From the NCBI GenBank assembly GCA_026122225.1, contig JANEZZ010001871.1, forward strand, positions 1,488,001-1,552,000: a stretch of DNA of 64,000 bases. The letters run 5' to 3'. Made by a program: the position numbers and the translations under genes. Source of the stretch: Heloderma charlesbogerti (taxonomy: Eukaryota > Chordata > Lepidosauria > Squamata > Helodermatidae). The notes below the pieces were generated by a model. That model was given only the letters and a program-made list of their open reading frames with translations, was not told where the DNA came from and made no database searches. Below, in pieces: positions 52,221 through 62,890 of this stretch (within the stretch, counting starts at the first letter, position 1; each line of letters starts with the position of its first letter).

Positions 52221-52700
52221 TTCACAGTCAAAGATATGCCAAGTCTCTGGACTCCAATGTGGCACCCACGGGCACCACTATACCTGTGGATATCTCTCTT
52301 GGCACCCACCAGGCTCCCTGCTTCTCCTGATTGTTGTTTATTTTTTTCACATTATTTTTTTAATTGGGTGGTTGGTATCCTGCAAAGTGAAATCCTGCCC
52401 TCCAGCGCCATCTTTATTTTGGGTTCAAAACAGTGGTTTTATGTTTTAGAGTTCAGACAAACCTCTTCCTTGCACTTAGATTCTAGGGCAAGCTACTTTT
52501 CCTTTAGTCTCACCAGTTTGCCTTCTGGAAAATGAGTGATTGATCACTGGCCATGCAGGCAGCCATTTTATGAATGGGCAAGCCCCACCCCCATGGCAGC
52601 CATTTTGTGAGAGCACCTATGAGATCCTTTCAAAATTCCAAATGACCCACTGACCCAAAATGTTTGGGGACCCTGAGCTATGTTTTCACTAGCAACGTTA
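52221..52700. other. Possible dispersed repeat
   Basis: GGCACCCACGGGCACCACTA near the left and GGCAGCCATTTTGTGAGAGC, ATGTTTGGGGACCCTGAGC near the right read like a hAT-type MITE, but I could not match the ends to each other. Confidence 0.35.
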
Positions 52701-52810
52701 TGTTGCTGTGGATCACTAAGCTTCTTGTATCTCCAGCTCCCAGCCACTTCTGATCCACACTGTTCTCAGTTCTGTAAAATGGGGTGCAAATTTTAGAAAA
52801 AGTGTATGAA

Positions 52811-52942
52811 GGCACTATTTATAACTTAATGTGAAGTATTTTTTATTTTATTTTTTTGCTGGATTGGCTACCTATGAAGTATCCATAGGTAGCCCTAATC
52901 CAGCAAAAAAAACCAACTTCATGTTAAGTTATAAATAGTGCC
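52811..52942. repeat. Hairpin MITE with about 60-bp arms
   Basis: The left arm GGCACTATTTATAACTTAAT, then TGCTGGATTGGCTACCTATG, pairs with the right arm CATAGGTAGCCCTAATCCAG, then GTTAAGTTATAAATAGTGCC. The loop is only a few bases (AAGTATC). Confidence 0.88.
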
Positions 52943-55290
52943 TTTCGGGCTCGATCTAAATTGCCTTTTGTGGATTTGGCCTAGCGTGAGGCTATTGAAA
53001 CAAAGCATAACATAGACAGGAACTCAGAAAGAAATTACTATTGTGCTTTTAAGGCTTTTCAGTGGAAAACCCACGAGCACATTTCTTTTAGACACAGATG
53101 TATGTTTATTCTTGTTAAATAGCAGATTGCCAGGGAACAGTTTCAGTGTACCCTTTACAAAATGCAGTCAAGCATACTGGAGCACTATTAATGACTGTAA
53201 TATTTATCGTTGGACTGTTTCAAGCAGATGTGACAGCTTTGCATCAGGGGAGCATTCTGTGAAGGCAAACCCAGTTAGCATCCTCAGTGGTGTTTGGGCG
53301 ATGGTATCACCAGGTAAACCCAGACCAGACAGGACTGAGTAGGATTCAAACCAAACAACAGGGTTGGGAAAAGAGTTAGCCGAAGGGGGCAGAACGAAAC
53401 ATGAAACCAGCTAACCAAACAGATTGGTCCAGGGAGAGAGACAGGATTGCTGCCCCCAGTGAAGCAGTGCACTGCTCTGCCATGGCTGGCCATGGCAGCT
53501 TAGTGATCAAGCGGGGAGGGGTAATTCCCACTCGTACAAGTAAACACTACTAGACAGCAGCAGAGGCAGATGGCGCCTCTGCATTTTGCAAGTCCACGGT
53601 TGCCGATTGCAACAGTGATCCTGGCAATGAAATATGTTAATGTTATACCAGTGGGTGCCCTCATTTGTCCTCTTTTGGGGTGGTACCTTTCCTCTTTGGG
53701 GGCGATTCCTAAGTAGCCACCCTGTGTACATTTCCCTCCTGCCCACCGTGATTTCCTGACAGCATCAGCCAACTATTCCAACTACTTAACTGCTGCAATG
53801 GCAGCCACTGAACAAGGAGGGGGCGCAGCTTTGGAACTCCAGATATGAGCTGTTGACCAGCAGAGCCCTGTTCATGTGACGTATCTGTGGGCACAGCCAT
53901 GGGGATAGGGGGGAGTGGGATTGTGCCTGCCAGCCCTGCCCTCTGCACAGTCCACTGAAGGTCTTTGGGCAGAGACTATGTGTGCAGGCTGGGCCCCCAA
54001 TGTCCATGCAGAGCCTCTGCACATAGGCTGTGACCTCTGGCTCAACAGATGTATAAATATAAAGATGTTAGCAGTGTTGTGCCAATAGGTAACCTCGGCA
54101 CTTAGACACATGAATGGCAGGTAGAATTTTGAGGATGGCATTCATCTCAAGTACATTAATAACTCCATCGAAATCTTCCTGAGCAAAGGAGAGAGAGGGC
54201 CCCTTTGCCAGCCATTGGGATTGATTCTCTGGTAAATGACGAATGGCTTCCAGGTAAGTGCAGACCTGACTCAAAGGAATGTTCTTCATTAGTTTAGTTC
54301 ATGGGTCATCTCTGCAATTATAATTATCTACCTTGTCTTGTGATGGATGGATAAATGGATGAAGAAAGTTTATTTTCTCTTCAATTTCCATAAGAGGGAT
54401 TATATAGGCCTGGAACAAACCGCATTGTTCATCTCATCTGATCGGTAATTCAGAGTGCTATGCAATTTTTGTCATACCTGGGGCAAATTCCTCAGATATT
54501 GCTAGAACTAGTGTTTATTTGTTTATTTATTTTTTAATACAAGCTGATTGCCCGTCAGTTTGCCAGGTAAGGTTGTGGTGGTGTGTAGATAGAAAGCTTG
54601 TGAGTCTCTCTGCCAACTAAGGGGGGATAGGGTAGCCACTTATGCTTTGCCAAAAAGGAGGAAAGGTGTCACCAAAGACAGCAGACAAAAAAGGTCACAG
54701 TTTGCATAACATTTACATATGCTAATTTCTATAGAGAGATGAAAATTCAGAAATAATCACAGTAATTTAAATATCAATATGATATATGTCACCACAGTGA
54801 GGAAGACAGACTAGGCGATCTGTATGTGCCTGCTCAGTCTACGGGCATTTGACGGGCAACTTTAAGGCCCCAGCTGCTCTCCCTTCTTAGGGTTCTTCAT
54901 CTTTAAACCAGACTTGGACTGGACAGCCCTTCAAACTGAGGACACCTTCAAATAGAGGACTGTCCTCTGTTAGGTAGGACACCTGGCCACCCTAAGGGGG
55001 AGACAAGCCCAAATCTTCCAAAAGCTGAGCCCACCCCACAAGCTTGGCTTGGAATGGGTGAGGTCATGTTGTGCCAAAGGGAGGAAGCACCAGCTTCTCC
55101 ATCCAACCAGTTGTTTCCTCCTGTTTTCCAGCAGCAGTGACTCTGGATTATTCTGTTGGCAGCTGATGACTGGAAATGGAGCACTGTGGGAATCCCTTGG
55201 TGGTACTGTCCTTTCATGTTATTAGAGTGCTACTATGATGTCAGAGTACAGATTCTGTGTAAACTCTGGCTGGACTATACAGAGGAAAGA
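52943..55290. other. Intergenic, no gene recognised
   Basis: Unique-looking sequence. Open frames on the minus strand at 53.5-54.3 kb lack recognisable domains, splice structure or similarity that I can name. A TTTATTTGTTTATTTATTTT tail-like run is at 54514-54536. Confidence 0.5.
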
Positions 55291-55299
55291 AAAAGGACC

Positions 55300-56912
55300 T
55301 CCTTTCCCTCAGCACAAACCAGAAGCTGGCCATGAAGCGACACGGAAGCCAAGTAGTGGTGAACGCCTCCCTTGAGGAGGGAGTGATGCCATCAGCCCTC
55401 AAGGAGGCAGTGATAAGACCGCTCTTAAAGAAGCCCTCCTTGGATCCTCAAGTTCTGAACAACTTTCGCCCAGTCTCAAATCTGCCATTTTTGGGCAAGG
55501 TGATTGAGCGGGTGGTGGCGGTGCAGTTGAAGGCACACTTGGAAGAAAGTGTCGGGCTTCAGGCCTGGGCATGGGACAGAAACGGCCTTGGTCGCCTTGG
55601 TGGATGATATGAGGAGGGCTCTGGATAGGGGTGAATGCTCTTTCCTTGTTCTCCTCGACCTCTCAGCAGCTTTTGATACCGTTGACCACGGTATCCTCCT
55701 GGACCGCCTGGAGGGGTTGGGCATTGGAGACACTGTATTGCGGTGGTTCCGGTCCTTCCTCTCCAGCAGGTACCAGAGGGTAGCACTGGGAGAGGAGGTT
55801 TCGGACCCGTGGCCACTTACTTGTGGGGTGCCACAGGGTTCCATCCTCTCCCCAATGCTATTTAACATCTATGTGAAGCCGCTGGGGGCTATCATCAGGA
55901 GGTTTGGGGTGCAGTGTCATCAATATGCGGATGACACGCAGCTCTACCTCTCATTCAAATCTTCACCAAGGTTGGCCATAGAATCCCTGTCCAAATGTCT
56001 GGAGACGGTGAGTGGCTGGATGGGGAGGAATAAGCTGAAGCTCAACCCTGACAAGACCGAGGTACTTTTGGTGGGAGACAAGAGGAGGCTGGGGGATGTT
56101 GACCTGGTGTTGAATGGGGTACGGCTACCCTTGAAAGACCAGGTCCGCAGCCTGGGGGTCATTTTGGACTCCCAGCTGTCCATGGAGGCTCAGGTGTCAG
56201 CTGTGAGCCGGACAGCGCTGTATCAACTCCATCTGATGTGGCGGCTGCACCCCTTTCTTCCCGACCATCTGCTCCCATCGGTAGTACATGCCCTGGTCTC
56301 CTCTCGTTTAGACTACTGTAATGCGCTCTACGTGGGGTTACCCTTGAAGATGGTTCGGAAGCTGCAGCTGGTACAGAACGTGGCGGCACGCCTGATTAAA
56401 GGCAGCCGCCGGCAAGATCACATCACTCCAGTGCTGAAGGAGTTGCACTGGTTACCAGTTGTTTTCCGGGCCAAATTCAAGGTGTTGGTTTTGACCTTTA
56501 AAACCCTATATGGTTCCGGCCCAGCCTATCTTAAGGAGCGCCTCCAGCAACACCAGACAGGCCGCTTAACAAGATCAGCCTCGGATGGCCTTCTCCCTGT
56601 CCCATCAGCCAGGACAGCTAGACTGGTGGGGACGAGGGAGAGGGCCTTCTCTGTGGTGGCCCCCACTCTGTGGAACTCCCTCCCTAGGGAACTCCATCAT
56701 GCCCCCTCTTTAATGAGCTTCTGTCGTGCATTAAAAATGTTGTTGTTCAGGCAGGCATTTGGGGTGGGTTAGGGTATTTTTTTAAATTTTTTTTATGGTA
56801 AAATTTTATTGTTTTAAATTGTTTTACGGTGGGTTGTACATCGCCCAGAGTGGCTGGGTGACCAGTCAGATGGATGATTAATAAATTTAATAAATAAATA
56901 AAAAATAAATAG
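55300..56912 (+). mobile_element. L2/CR1-type LINE, 5'-truncated, young copy
   Basis: Starts inside ORF2 near [19 protein letters not shown] and runs to a 3' UTR with GTGGCTGGGTGACCAGTCAG and a TAAATAAATAAA tail. Its last 650 bases match the element at 1-661 at well over nine bases in ten. Confidence 0.92.
55332..56772 (+). pseudogene. LINE ORF2 reverse transcriptase (truncated, one frameshift)
   Basis: The first segment (to about 55550) reads [40 protein letters not shown], the start of the RT domain. After a frameshift the rest is open for 407 codons: [40 protein letters not shown] (first catalytic aspartate), CGVPQGSILSPMLFNIYV and the catalytic YADD at 55924-55935, followed by RNKLKLNPDKTEVLLVG. 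The C-terminal domain ends in VVAPTLWNSLPREL and LFRQAFGVG. The endonuclease part is missing because the copy is 5'-truncated, as is common for LINEs, so it cannot move by itself. Confidence 0.93.
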
Positions 56913-56988
56913 TGCTTTCTGATGTAGCTCAGTCTGGACTGAAATTGCCATTACCCAAACGGTTGAGTGAAGAGCAGGCCCAGACCTG

Positions 56989-56996
56989 GTCCTTGT
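56989..56996. repeat. 8-bp target duplication (GTCCTTGT), left copy
   Basis: Exactly repeated at 57938-57945 after the MITE. Confidence 0.93.
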
Positions 56997-57937
56997 TAGG
57001 GATGTCAGAGAATTCTGCCACGGATCTTGGGGAGGCCGAATGCCAGTGCATTCGGCCCCCCGAAATCGGTGGCGGAACGGTCTGCCCACCCCCCCGGGAC
57101 GAGACTTACCTGGGGCGGATCTTCCTGGCGGCGGCGGTGGTGGCTCCAGCGGCAGTTCGGCAGCGGCAGCTGCGACGGCCAGTCTTCTGACTGGCTGCCG
57201 CTGCCGCCATTTCCAGTTAAAAAAAAAAAAAAAAGATGTGATAGGCTACGTAAAGATTTACGTAGCCTATCATGGCTAGGTTTAAAAAAAAAACCGTGAT
57301 AGGCTACGTAAATGTTTACGTAGCCTATCACGTTTGACTTAAAAACAACAACAACAACCACGCATACGCAAATGGCGGCGGCCACGGCCGCCACCATTTG
57401 CATTCCTGATTTTGGCACGTCTTAGTCTACGTCAAGATTTACATAGACTAAGTCGGCGAAAATAAAGGGAACGCAAATAGCGTAGTGTCTGCTACGCTAT
57501 TTGCATTCCCCTTATTTTCGCCATCTTAGTCTATGTAAATCTTGACGTAGACTAAGACGTGCCAAAATCAGGAACGCAAATGGCAGCGGCCATGGCCGCC
57601 GCCATTTGCGTATGTGCGTGGTTTTTTTTTTAGTCAGATGTGATAGGCTACGTAAACATTTACGTAGCTTATCACGGCTGACTGCAGGGACGCAAACGGC
57701 GGTGGCTACGGCCGCCGCCATTTGCGTCCCTGCTAGCCAGCGGCCGGATGTCTGGCTGCTGGCGGAGCCCGCCGGCGGCTCTGCAGATTCCCTGCGGAGC
57801 ACAGTCGGCCGGCCAGGATTCCGGGGGGGAGGCGCAGAGCGCCTACCCCCCCAGCAAGGATTTTGGGGGGAGGGACGGAGCGCCTCCCCCCCCATCAACA
57901 TAATCCGCAAAAGGTAAGTGACTTTCGTACATCCCTA
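56997..57937. mobile_element. hAT-type MITE (941 bp), TAGGGATG family, subtype 2
   Basis: The same layout as the 41-kb copy: left end TAGGGATG, GC-rich left third with CATTCGGCCCCCCGAAATCG, central nested palindrome, right third with GGCCAGGATTCCGGGGGG, right end CTTTCGTACATCCCTA. It has a perfect 8-bp duplication. GGTAAGT occurs facing outward at both ends (reverse strand near 57105, forward at 57913-57919). No coding capacity. Confidence 0.93.
57238..57676. repeat. Nested giant palindrome inside the 57-kb MITE
   Basis: Main arms run from 57295 to 57676, with the centre near 57489 at AGCGTAG...CTACGCT. Smaller palindromes include 57238-57273 and 57295-57332 (GATAGGCTACGTAAATG closing on TTTACGTAGCCTATC), a GGCGGCGGCCACGGCCGCC block and the TTAGTCTACGTCAAGATTTA block. 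Confidence 0.9.
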
Positions 57938-57945
57938 GTCCTTGT

Positions 57946-58808
57946 TCACTTCCTGGTAATGGTAGAGGGTGACCCCTGGAGGGTGGGGGAAGAAGTATCA
58001 CTGAAACCAGTGTAATCATTTTTTGCTTTTAAACTCTGGACCTGTAAAATGTAAGCAAAGAAATAGGGTGGAGCTAAAATCTAAGTTTGATAAACGGAAG
58101 CCCCATTTGATGAATCTGCCACTATGCTGTACCGTTTCAGACTGTAAATGGAGAGAATCAAATGTTTTAATGCTTCTCCGTGAAAAAGACACTTCAGAAA
58201 CAGTTCGACCTGGCATGGTGGGGAGAAGGTTCTAGAAGTCATTAGAATAAAACAAAATATGACATTGTACTCTTAAATATTAGCTCATGCATTTATTTGA
58301 GTGTGGGGGCAGGGAAGCAGAGTGAAGCTGGCAGTGTCTGATCTTTATTTAAGCAATCTTGATTGTTCATTTGAGCCCTCCAGAAAGTTAATCCTGTCAT
58401 TCTGTTTTATTAGTATAGGAAGGCCACAGAGCTGGCAAGGGGCTATGGATACATTCATTTGCTATGGCCTTTGTGAGATCTGTATTATATGCAGAGCTGT
58501 CATTCCAGGCCATCATTGTATATTTGATCCAATGCTTCTGCTTGCTCTGCAGCAGGGATGATGGCCAACTTCTGAATTCTCAAGGCCGCTGTGTCCTGCA
58601 GACACAGATCCAGAGGCTGGAAGTGGGACAAGCTTGACCTGTCAGGTGCTATTATAATGTTGGCATTCCCTGGTAGGAAGGACTTAAAGCTATGGGCTAA
58701 AGGTGTGGAGATGGTATGAGGTGATTACCCATGAGGAGTGGGGAGCAGGGAGGAGAATGAGTGTATTTCCTGAAAGATCCTTTCAAGTGGCAGTAAAATA
58801 CACATACA
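57946..58808. other. Intergenic, no gene recognised
   Basis: Unique-looking AT-balanced sequence with no domain or repeat that I recognise. Confidence 0.5.
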
Positions 58809-59268
58809 TAGGGATGTTGGAGAAATCCGCAATGGAATCAAATGAGTTTGGTTTTCTGTGAATCTGACCTGCAGATTCCATAGCAGACCAGCTTTTCCCA
58901 AGTCGCATGGATTCCACGGACTTGCAGACTGGTTTTTTTTTTTTTTTTAACTTTCTGGAATGTTAGGCAAATTTAGTTGTTAAAAAATACGTAAAATTAA
59001 AAAACACTAGCCAAAAATGCATATTTTTCCCCATAGGCTAAAGCATGAAAATGTGCATTGCGGGTGGGGGGGATTTGCACATTTTTGCAACTGTGAATTT
59101 GCACAAATACAAATTTGTGCAAATTCAGAAAATTGGAAGGAAAAAAACAAACCCCAGATTCCATCAGTTACTGGATGACGGAATGAAAGGATGTGGATGA
59201 CGGTATGAAAATACATGACAATCCATGAAATGCAGATGGAATGGATTTACAAAATCCGTACATCCCTA
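58809..59268. mobile_element. Possible relative of the TAGGGATG MITEs (460 bp)
   Basis: Begins TAGGGATGTTGGAGAAATCC and ends GGATTTACAAAATCCGTACA, CATCCCTA-type, so the ends match the TAGGGATG...CATCCCTA family. The interior is different: AT-rich with a T-run and TTTGCACAAATACAAATTTG blocks. No clear 8-bp duplication was found, so this is less certain. Confidence 0.65.
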
Positions 59269-59454
59269 ATGTACACTCATTGCTCCTTTCTGTGAAAGTG
59301 GAGGGAAAAAAAAATCAGAGGTTGATTAAAACTTGGTAGGGCCTCCAGGGGCCAGGTAAAGGTGCTCTTAGGGCTGTGTCTGGCCCCAGGCCACTCATGC
59401 TTTACAGTGCACAATTAGAAGGTGATGGGTTCCTGCTGCATTTGTGTATTTATG

Positions 59455-59692
59455 CATTTATTTATTATTACATTTGTATCCTGCCTGTTCTCCTCTTGGT
59501 AGGAACCCAAGGTGGCTTATATGGTGCTCCTCCTCTCCATTTTATCCTCACAATAACCCTGTGAGGTACATTGGGCTGAGAGTCACTGACTGGCCCAAAG
59601 TCACCCAGTCAGCTCCATGGCCAAGTGGGGACTAGACTCCAGATCTCTTGTGCCCCAGTCCAGCACTCTAGCCATTGCACCACACTGGCATG
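59455..59692 (-). mobile_element. tRNA-type SINE, antisense
   Basis: On the minus strand it starts with the tRNA-like head (GTGTGGTGCAATGGCTAGAG, TGCTGGACTGGGGCAC). The body has GGGTGACTTTGGGCCAGTCA and CCTCACAGGGTTATTGTGAG, and it ends in an AT-rich TAATAATAAATAAATG tail. It is the best copy of this family in the window. Confidence 0.8.
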
Positions 59693-59819
59693 AGACTGAT
59701 GCAGACTGGCAAAGCTAAGTTCAACCTTGTTCACTGAGAAGCTTCAACTCTCTTTGATTTGGCAAGAGTGTGATTGGAGGAAAGGGCAACAGGGCATGCA
59801 GTGATTTAATGCCAGAAGT

Positions 59820-59910
59820 CAGGTTTCCCCAACCTGGTGCCCTTCAGTTGTATTGGACTACAACTCGTAGTCCAACACAACTGGAGGGCACCATGTTGGG
59901 GAAGGCTGCC
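59820..59910. repeat. Short palindromic MITE, 'CCCCAACCTGG' family
   Basis: A compact hairpin: CCCCAACCTGGTGCCCTTCA to TTGGACTACAACTCG, mirrored by TAGTCCAACACAACTGGAGG, GCACCATGTTGGGG. Confidence 0.85.
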
Positions 59911-60480
59911 CTAAGTAATTCAACAGAGGCTGATTGGGTGTTTTCATTATCAGTTGACCTTCCCTGCTTCACCCCAGAATGATGGGAGTGGACAATAGAG
60001 GCAGCTTACAAATGACACTTCCCCATTATGTGCTGCCTACTGAAAGATTTGGAAGAGGTATTTATTGGAGACAGCTATTAGAAGGGCTTATCAATCTGGA
60101 AGTCTACTACTCTGATGGGAATGTGAGAACGGATGAGTTCAGGCTGATTGTGGATTTAGGACTTTTATCCAGAGGGAAAACAAAAAGGGAAAACATATAG
60201 TTGTTCCTGTTGCGATGATGATGGTGATGATGATGTGAGTTGCAGCTGAATTGCAAAAGAGTTCAAAACACACAAGCACTTACAACATATTTGGAGCAGG
60301 ACAGCTTTATAGTTGACATGTTGGCTACAATAGGAGATGACCCCCTCAAAAGTTCCTTGATTGGGTTTTGGGTCCCAGTCAACATGTGAATATCCCCCCC
60401 CCCCGGTTAAAACAGTTATCATTGTACTCACTTTCCAGATGCTGAGGGAAAGAGGCTGCAATTGTGGCTGACCGGTTAGA
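59911..60480. other. Intergenic, no gene recognised
   Basis: Contains a GATGATGATG microsatellite at about 60215-60235 and a C run at 60394-60403. Nothing else is recognised. Confidence 0.5.
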
Positions 60481-60481
60481 C

Positions 60482-60720
60482 CAGGAGTGGGCAGACATCA
60501 GGCTTGTAGGATCTACTTTGTCATAGATCCTGAGATCCACTAACTAACCAGAGCCTGGTGCAAAAGGGCATACACTTAGAATTAAAGAACACTGAGCCCA
60601 GCAATTTGTTTTGAGTACCAGAGCTGAATGGAGCTCACAGTCCTTCTGCAAAAAAACCCCCATTCCTGGTTACCCCCTCCCCCAGCTTTTCTTCATTTCT
60701 GCAGCTGTCTCCCATTGTGG
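60482..60720. repeat. Dispersed repeat shared with 14.2 kb
   Basis: GTAGGATCTACTTTGTCATA, CCAGAGCCTGGTGCAAAAGG, GAGCTCACAGTCCTTCTGCA and CATTCCTGGTTACCCCCTCC match the two outer pieces of the 14.2-14.8 kb repeat, here without the nested MITE. Confidence 0.7.
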
Positions 60721-61019
60721 CCACATCACTAGCCCAAGCCAGATGTTCAGATGCCTCATGCAATTAGAATTGCATGAGGGGGCAGTGGGGAGTAAGGTGC
60801 TTGCTCCACCCCCCTTCATCACATCCTCGTTGCCAGCCCTGTCGCCTTCCATGTGTTCAAGGGGTGAATGTCTGCAGTGATGAGCCTGAGCTACTCAGGT
60901 GTGATTTATCAACCTGGACAATTGAGGTTATAAATCATACAGGGAACCTACAAGAATAGAATGTCTCCCCACTTCAGATGTTCAAACCTCAAACCTAGAG
61001 CATATCCCCACACCCACAT

Positions 61020-61365
61020 AGGACAGGGGCACAGAATGTCAGGCCTGGGGGCCAAATCTGGTCCTCCTGAGTTTCCTGACATTGCCATTTCTTTTTCCCC
61101 TGGCCCCAGCCCTTTCCCCCTGAGCACCAATTGTTTGTTGGTTTCTTGGCTTTTGTGCAATCTCTCTCCCCCGCCCCTCTAAAAGGCTGAGTTGCCTCTC
61201 TGAAGGCTTTGATACTGGCAGTAATAGTTTTAAGCTAAAATATGCTTTGGCCCCTCCTCTTTTGCCTTAAGCCCCACCCATCATCACTGGAATGAGGCCC
61301 CTGAGAGCTTCTCCAAAGTGGAATTTGGCCCTCAGGCTGAAAGAGTTTAACACCCCCAATGTAGG
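61020..61365. repeat. Dispersed repeat shared with 36.5 kb
   Basis: Shares TGGCTTTTGTGCAATCTCTC, AGTTTTAAGCTAAAATATGC, GCCCCACCCATCATCACTGG and AATGAGGCCCCTGAGAGCTT with the block at 36570-36770. The outer words GCACAGAATGTCAGGCCTGG and GGCCCTCAGGCTGAAAGAGT look like its ends. Confidence 0.7.
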
Positions 61366-61454
61366 GGAGTTGAATGCCTGAATAGGGCTACTGTTTTACT
61401 AGCATTCAAAGAGTTCCCCAGGGTTTAGTGGAAAACGGCTATTGGTGCTCCCCG

Positions 61455-61555
61455 TTATTTTAGTACATTCATATCCTACCTTTCTTCCATAATGGCACTC
61501 AAGGAGTTGCATGGTATTTCCAGGTGATCTCCAACTCACGAACCAGATGCAAACT
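61455..61555. repeat. SINE-like tail fragment
   Basis: ATTCATATCCTACCTTTCTT, CCATAATGGCACTCAAGGAG and TTTCCAGGTGATCTCC match the fragment at 15745-15850. Confidence 0.6.
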
Positions 61556-61594
61556 TACTTAGTTCCAGGAAGGTGGTTGCATCATGTGCCTTCA

Positions 61595-61733
61595 GGCCAA
61601 CGTCCCCCAACCTCGTACCCTCCAGATGTTTTGGACTACAACTCCCAGCATTGTTGACCATTGGCCATGCTGGGTGGGGCTGATGGGAGTTCAAGTCCAA
61701 AACACCTGGAGGGCATGAGTTTGGCAAAGGCTG
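61595..61733. repeat. Palindromic MITE, 'CCCCAACCTGG' family
   Basis: The best-preserved copy: TACCCTCCAGATGTTTTGGA, CTACAACTCCCAGC on the left; GATGGGAGTTCAAGTCCAAA, ACACCTGGAGGGCA on the right. The centre holds ACCATTGGCCATGCTGGG. Confidence 0.82.
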
Positions 61734-62355
61734 CCTTAGGCTATGCCCTGTTCAGCTGCCATAACCTTTCATAGAGAGAGGCTCCTTTGTCTAGAAAGGC
61801 ACTCAGTTTCAAATTCTCCCTTGCAGTCTCCACACCCTCAATGAAACTGTGCATATTCTCTTCACTTTCAGTTTCTTATCAGCACTGCAGCCATACCTGC
61901 TGTGCAACACAGAGCTGTAATAACTTGCCGACTCCTTCCTGTGAGGCAGCTTGATTTGTGCTCTTTATCACAGTCATTATGGTTCTTGAGTCCCCTTTTC
62001 TTTCCTTCCACCAGGGGCAGCCACTTTATCTTGGAGATAAATACTTCCATTGCTTGTGAGATGCAAACGCAGACCCCCAGTCTGTAATGTAGTGCTGGCA
62101 TGAATTTGAATCAGCGGCAGCATAAGGTACAATGGAGACTTGCTGTGTGGACAGCTGCCAATAGACTAGGAATGAGCGCAGGAACCACAGCCTGGAAATT
62201 TGTTAAACAATTGGAAATTTGTGCTGGGCTAACTCCCATCTGTGCAATTCAGAATCAGCTTGGTATTCACAAACTTTCTCAATAAGTGTTTGGCAAAATT
62301 CTCAACTGGCTTCTAGCATTGGCACATGGGAACGGATGGCACTGTATACCTATGG
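61734..62355. other. Intergenic, no gene recognised
   Basis: No repeat or gene recognised. Confidence 0.45.
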
Positions 62356-62359
62356 ATTG

Positions 62360-62890
62360 TGTTATGGCCTGGGGCCAAGAGCCCTCCGAGACTGAAGTAG
62401 CAGTGACCGTGAGGAGGAGCCAGAACCAGTTCCTGGCCCTTCACAAGTGCAACCCTCCCCTTTGGATCCTGCCCCATCCTCTCAATTCCCAGGAGGCACC
62501 ACTGCCCTCTAGTTCCAAGGAGTGGACCACACACTCCTCCACTGAGCAGGGAGGCCCAAGGAGAATTCTCCAACCAGCTCCTCACTCCTCAGACCCTCAA
62601 ACACCGAGAAAAAGCCAGCAACCTCAGGAAAGGACACTGGCCCTTTAAGAAAACCAGGTGCAGTGCTTGAGGAGGTGGAGCTCCTAGGAGGACCTCCTGG
62701 CCTGGCTATAAAACCCTTTCCGCTGGCTCTAAGCCAGTGCTGGGGTAACTTGTCAGTACTTCAGCTTCAGGACTGCTCTCCATGGTGCTGAACCAAGACC
62801 TAGTCTGGTACATGCAGTGCTGGCTGTGGTGCTAAAACTGTTCTTGTTCCTGCTGCCCGTTGCTCTTGTTCCTGTTGTTCCACAGCGTAC
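62360..62890 (+). mobile_element. Possible solo LTR with TATA box
   Basis: A TGTTATGG start is followed by a GC-rich, coding-like but non-conserved U3-type stretch. A TATA box (CTATAAAACCC, 62706-62716) comes next, then a T/C-rich R-U5-like stretch ending near GTTGTTCCACA. The composition and TATA position resemble Ty3/Gypsy LTRs of lizards. I found no matching target duplication or polyadenylation signal, so this is tentative. The open frame at 62286-62648 overlaps it and is probably not a gene. Confidence 0.45.

Noticed and set aside
53500..54290. Cluster of overlapping minus-strand open frames, possible gene
   Set aside because: No recognisable domain, no consistent splice sites, and the frames overlap each other; likely chance.
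57005..57917. Open frames on both strands in the 57-kb region
   Set aside because: They are inside the second large MITE; the same composition effect.
62286..62648. 120-codon open frame
   Set aside because: It overlaps the LTR-like block and has biased composition with no recognised domain.
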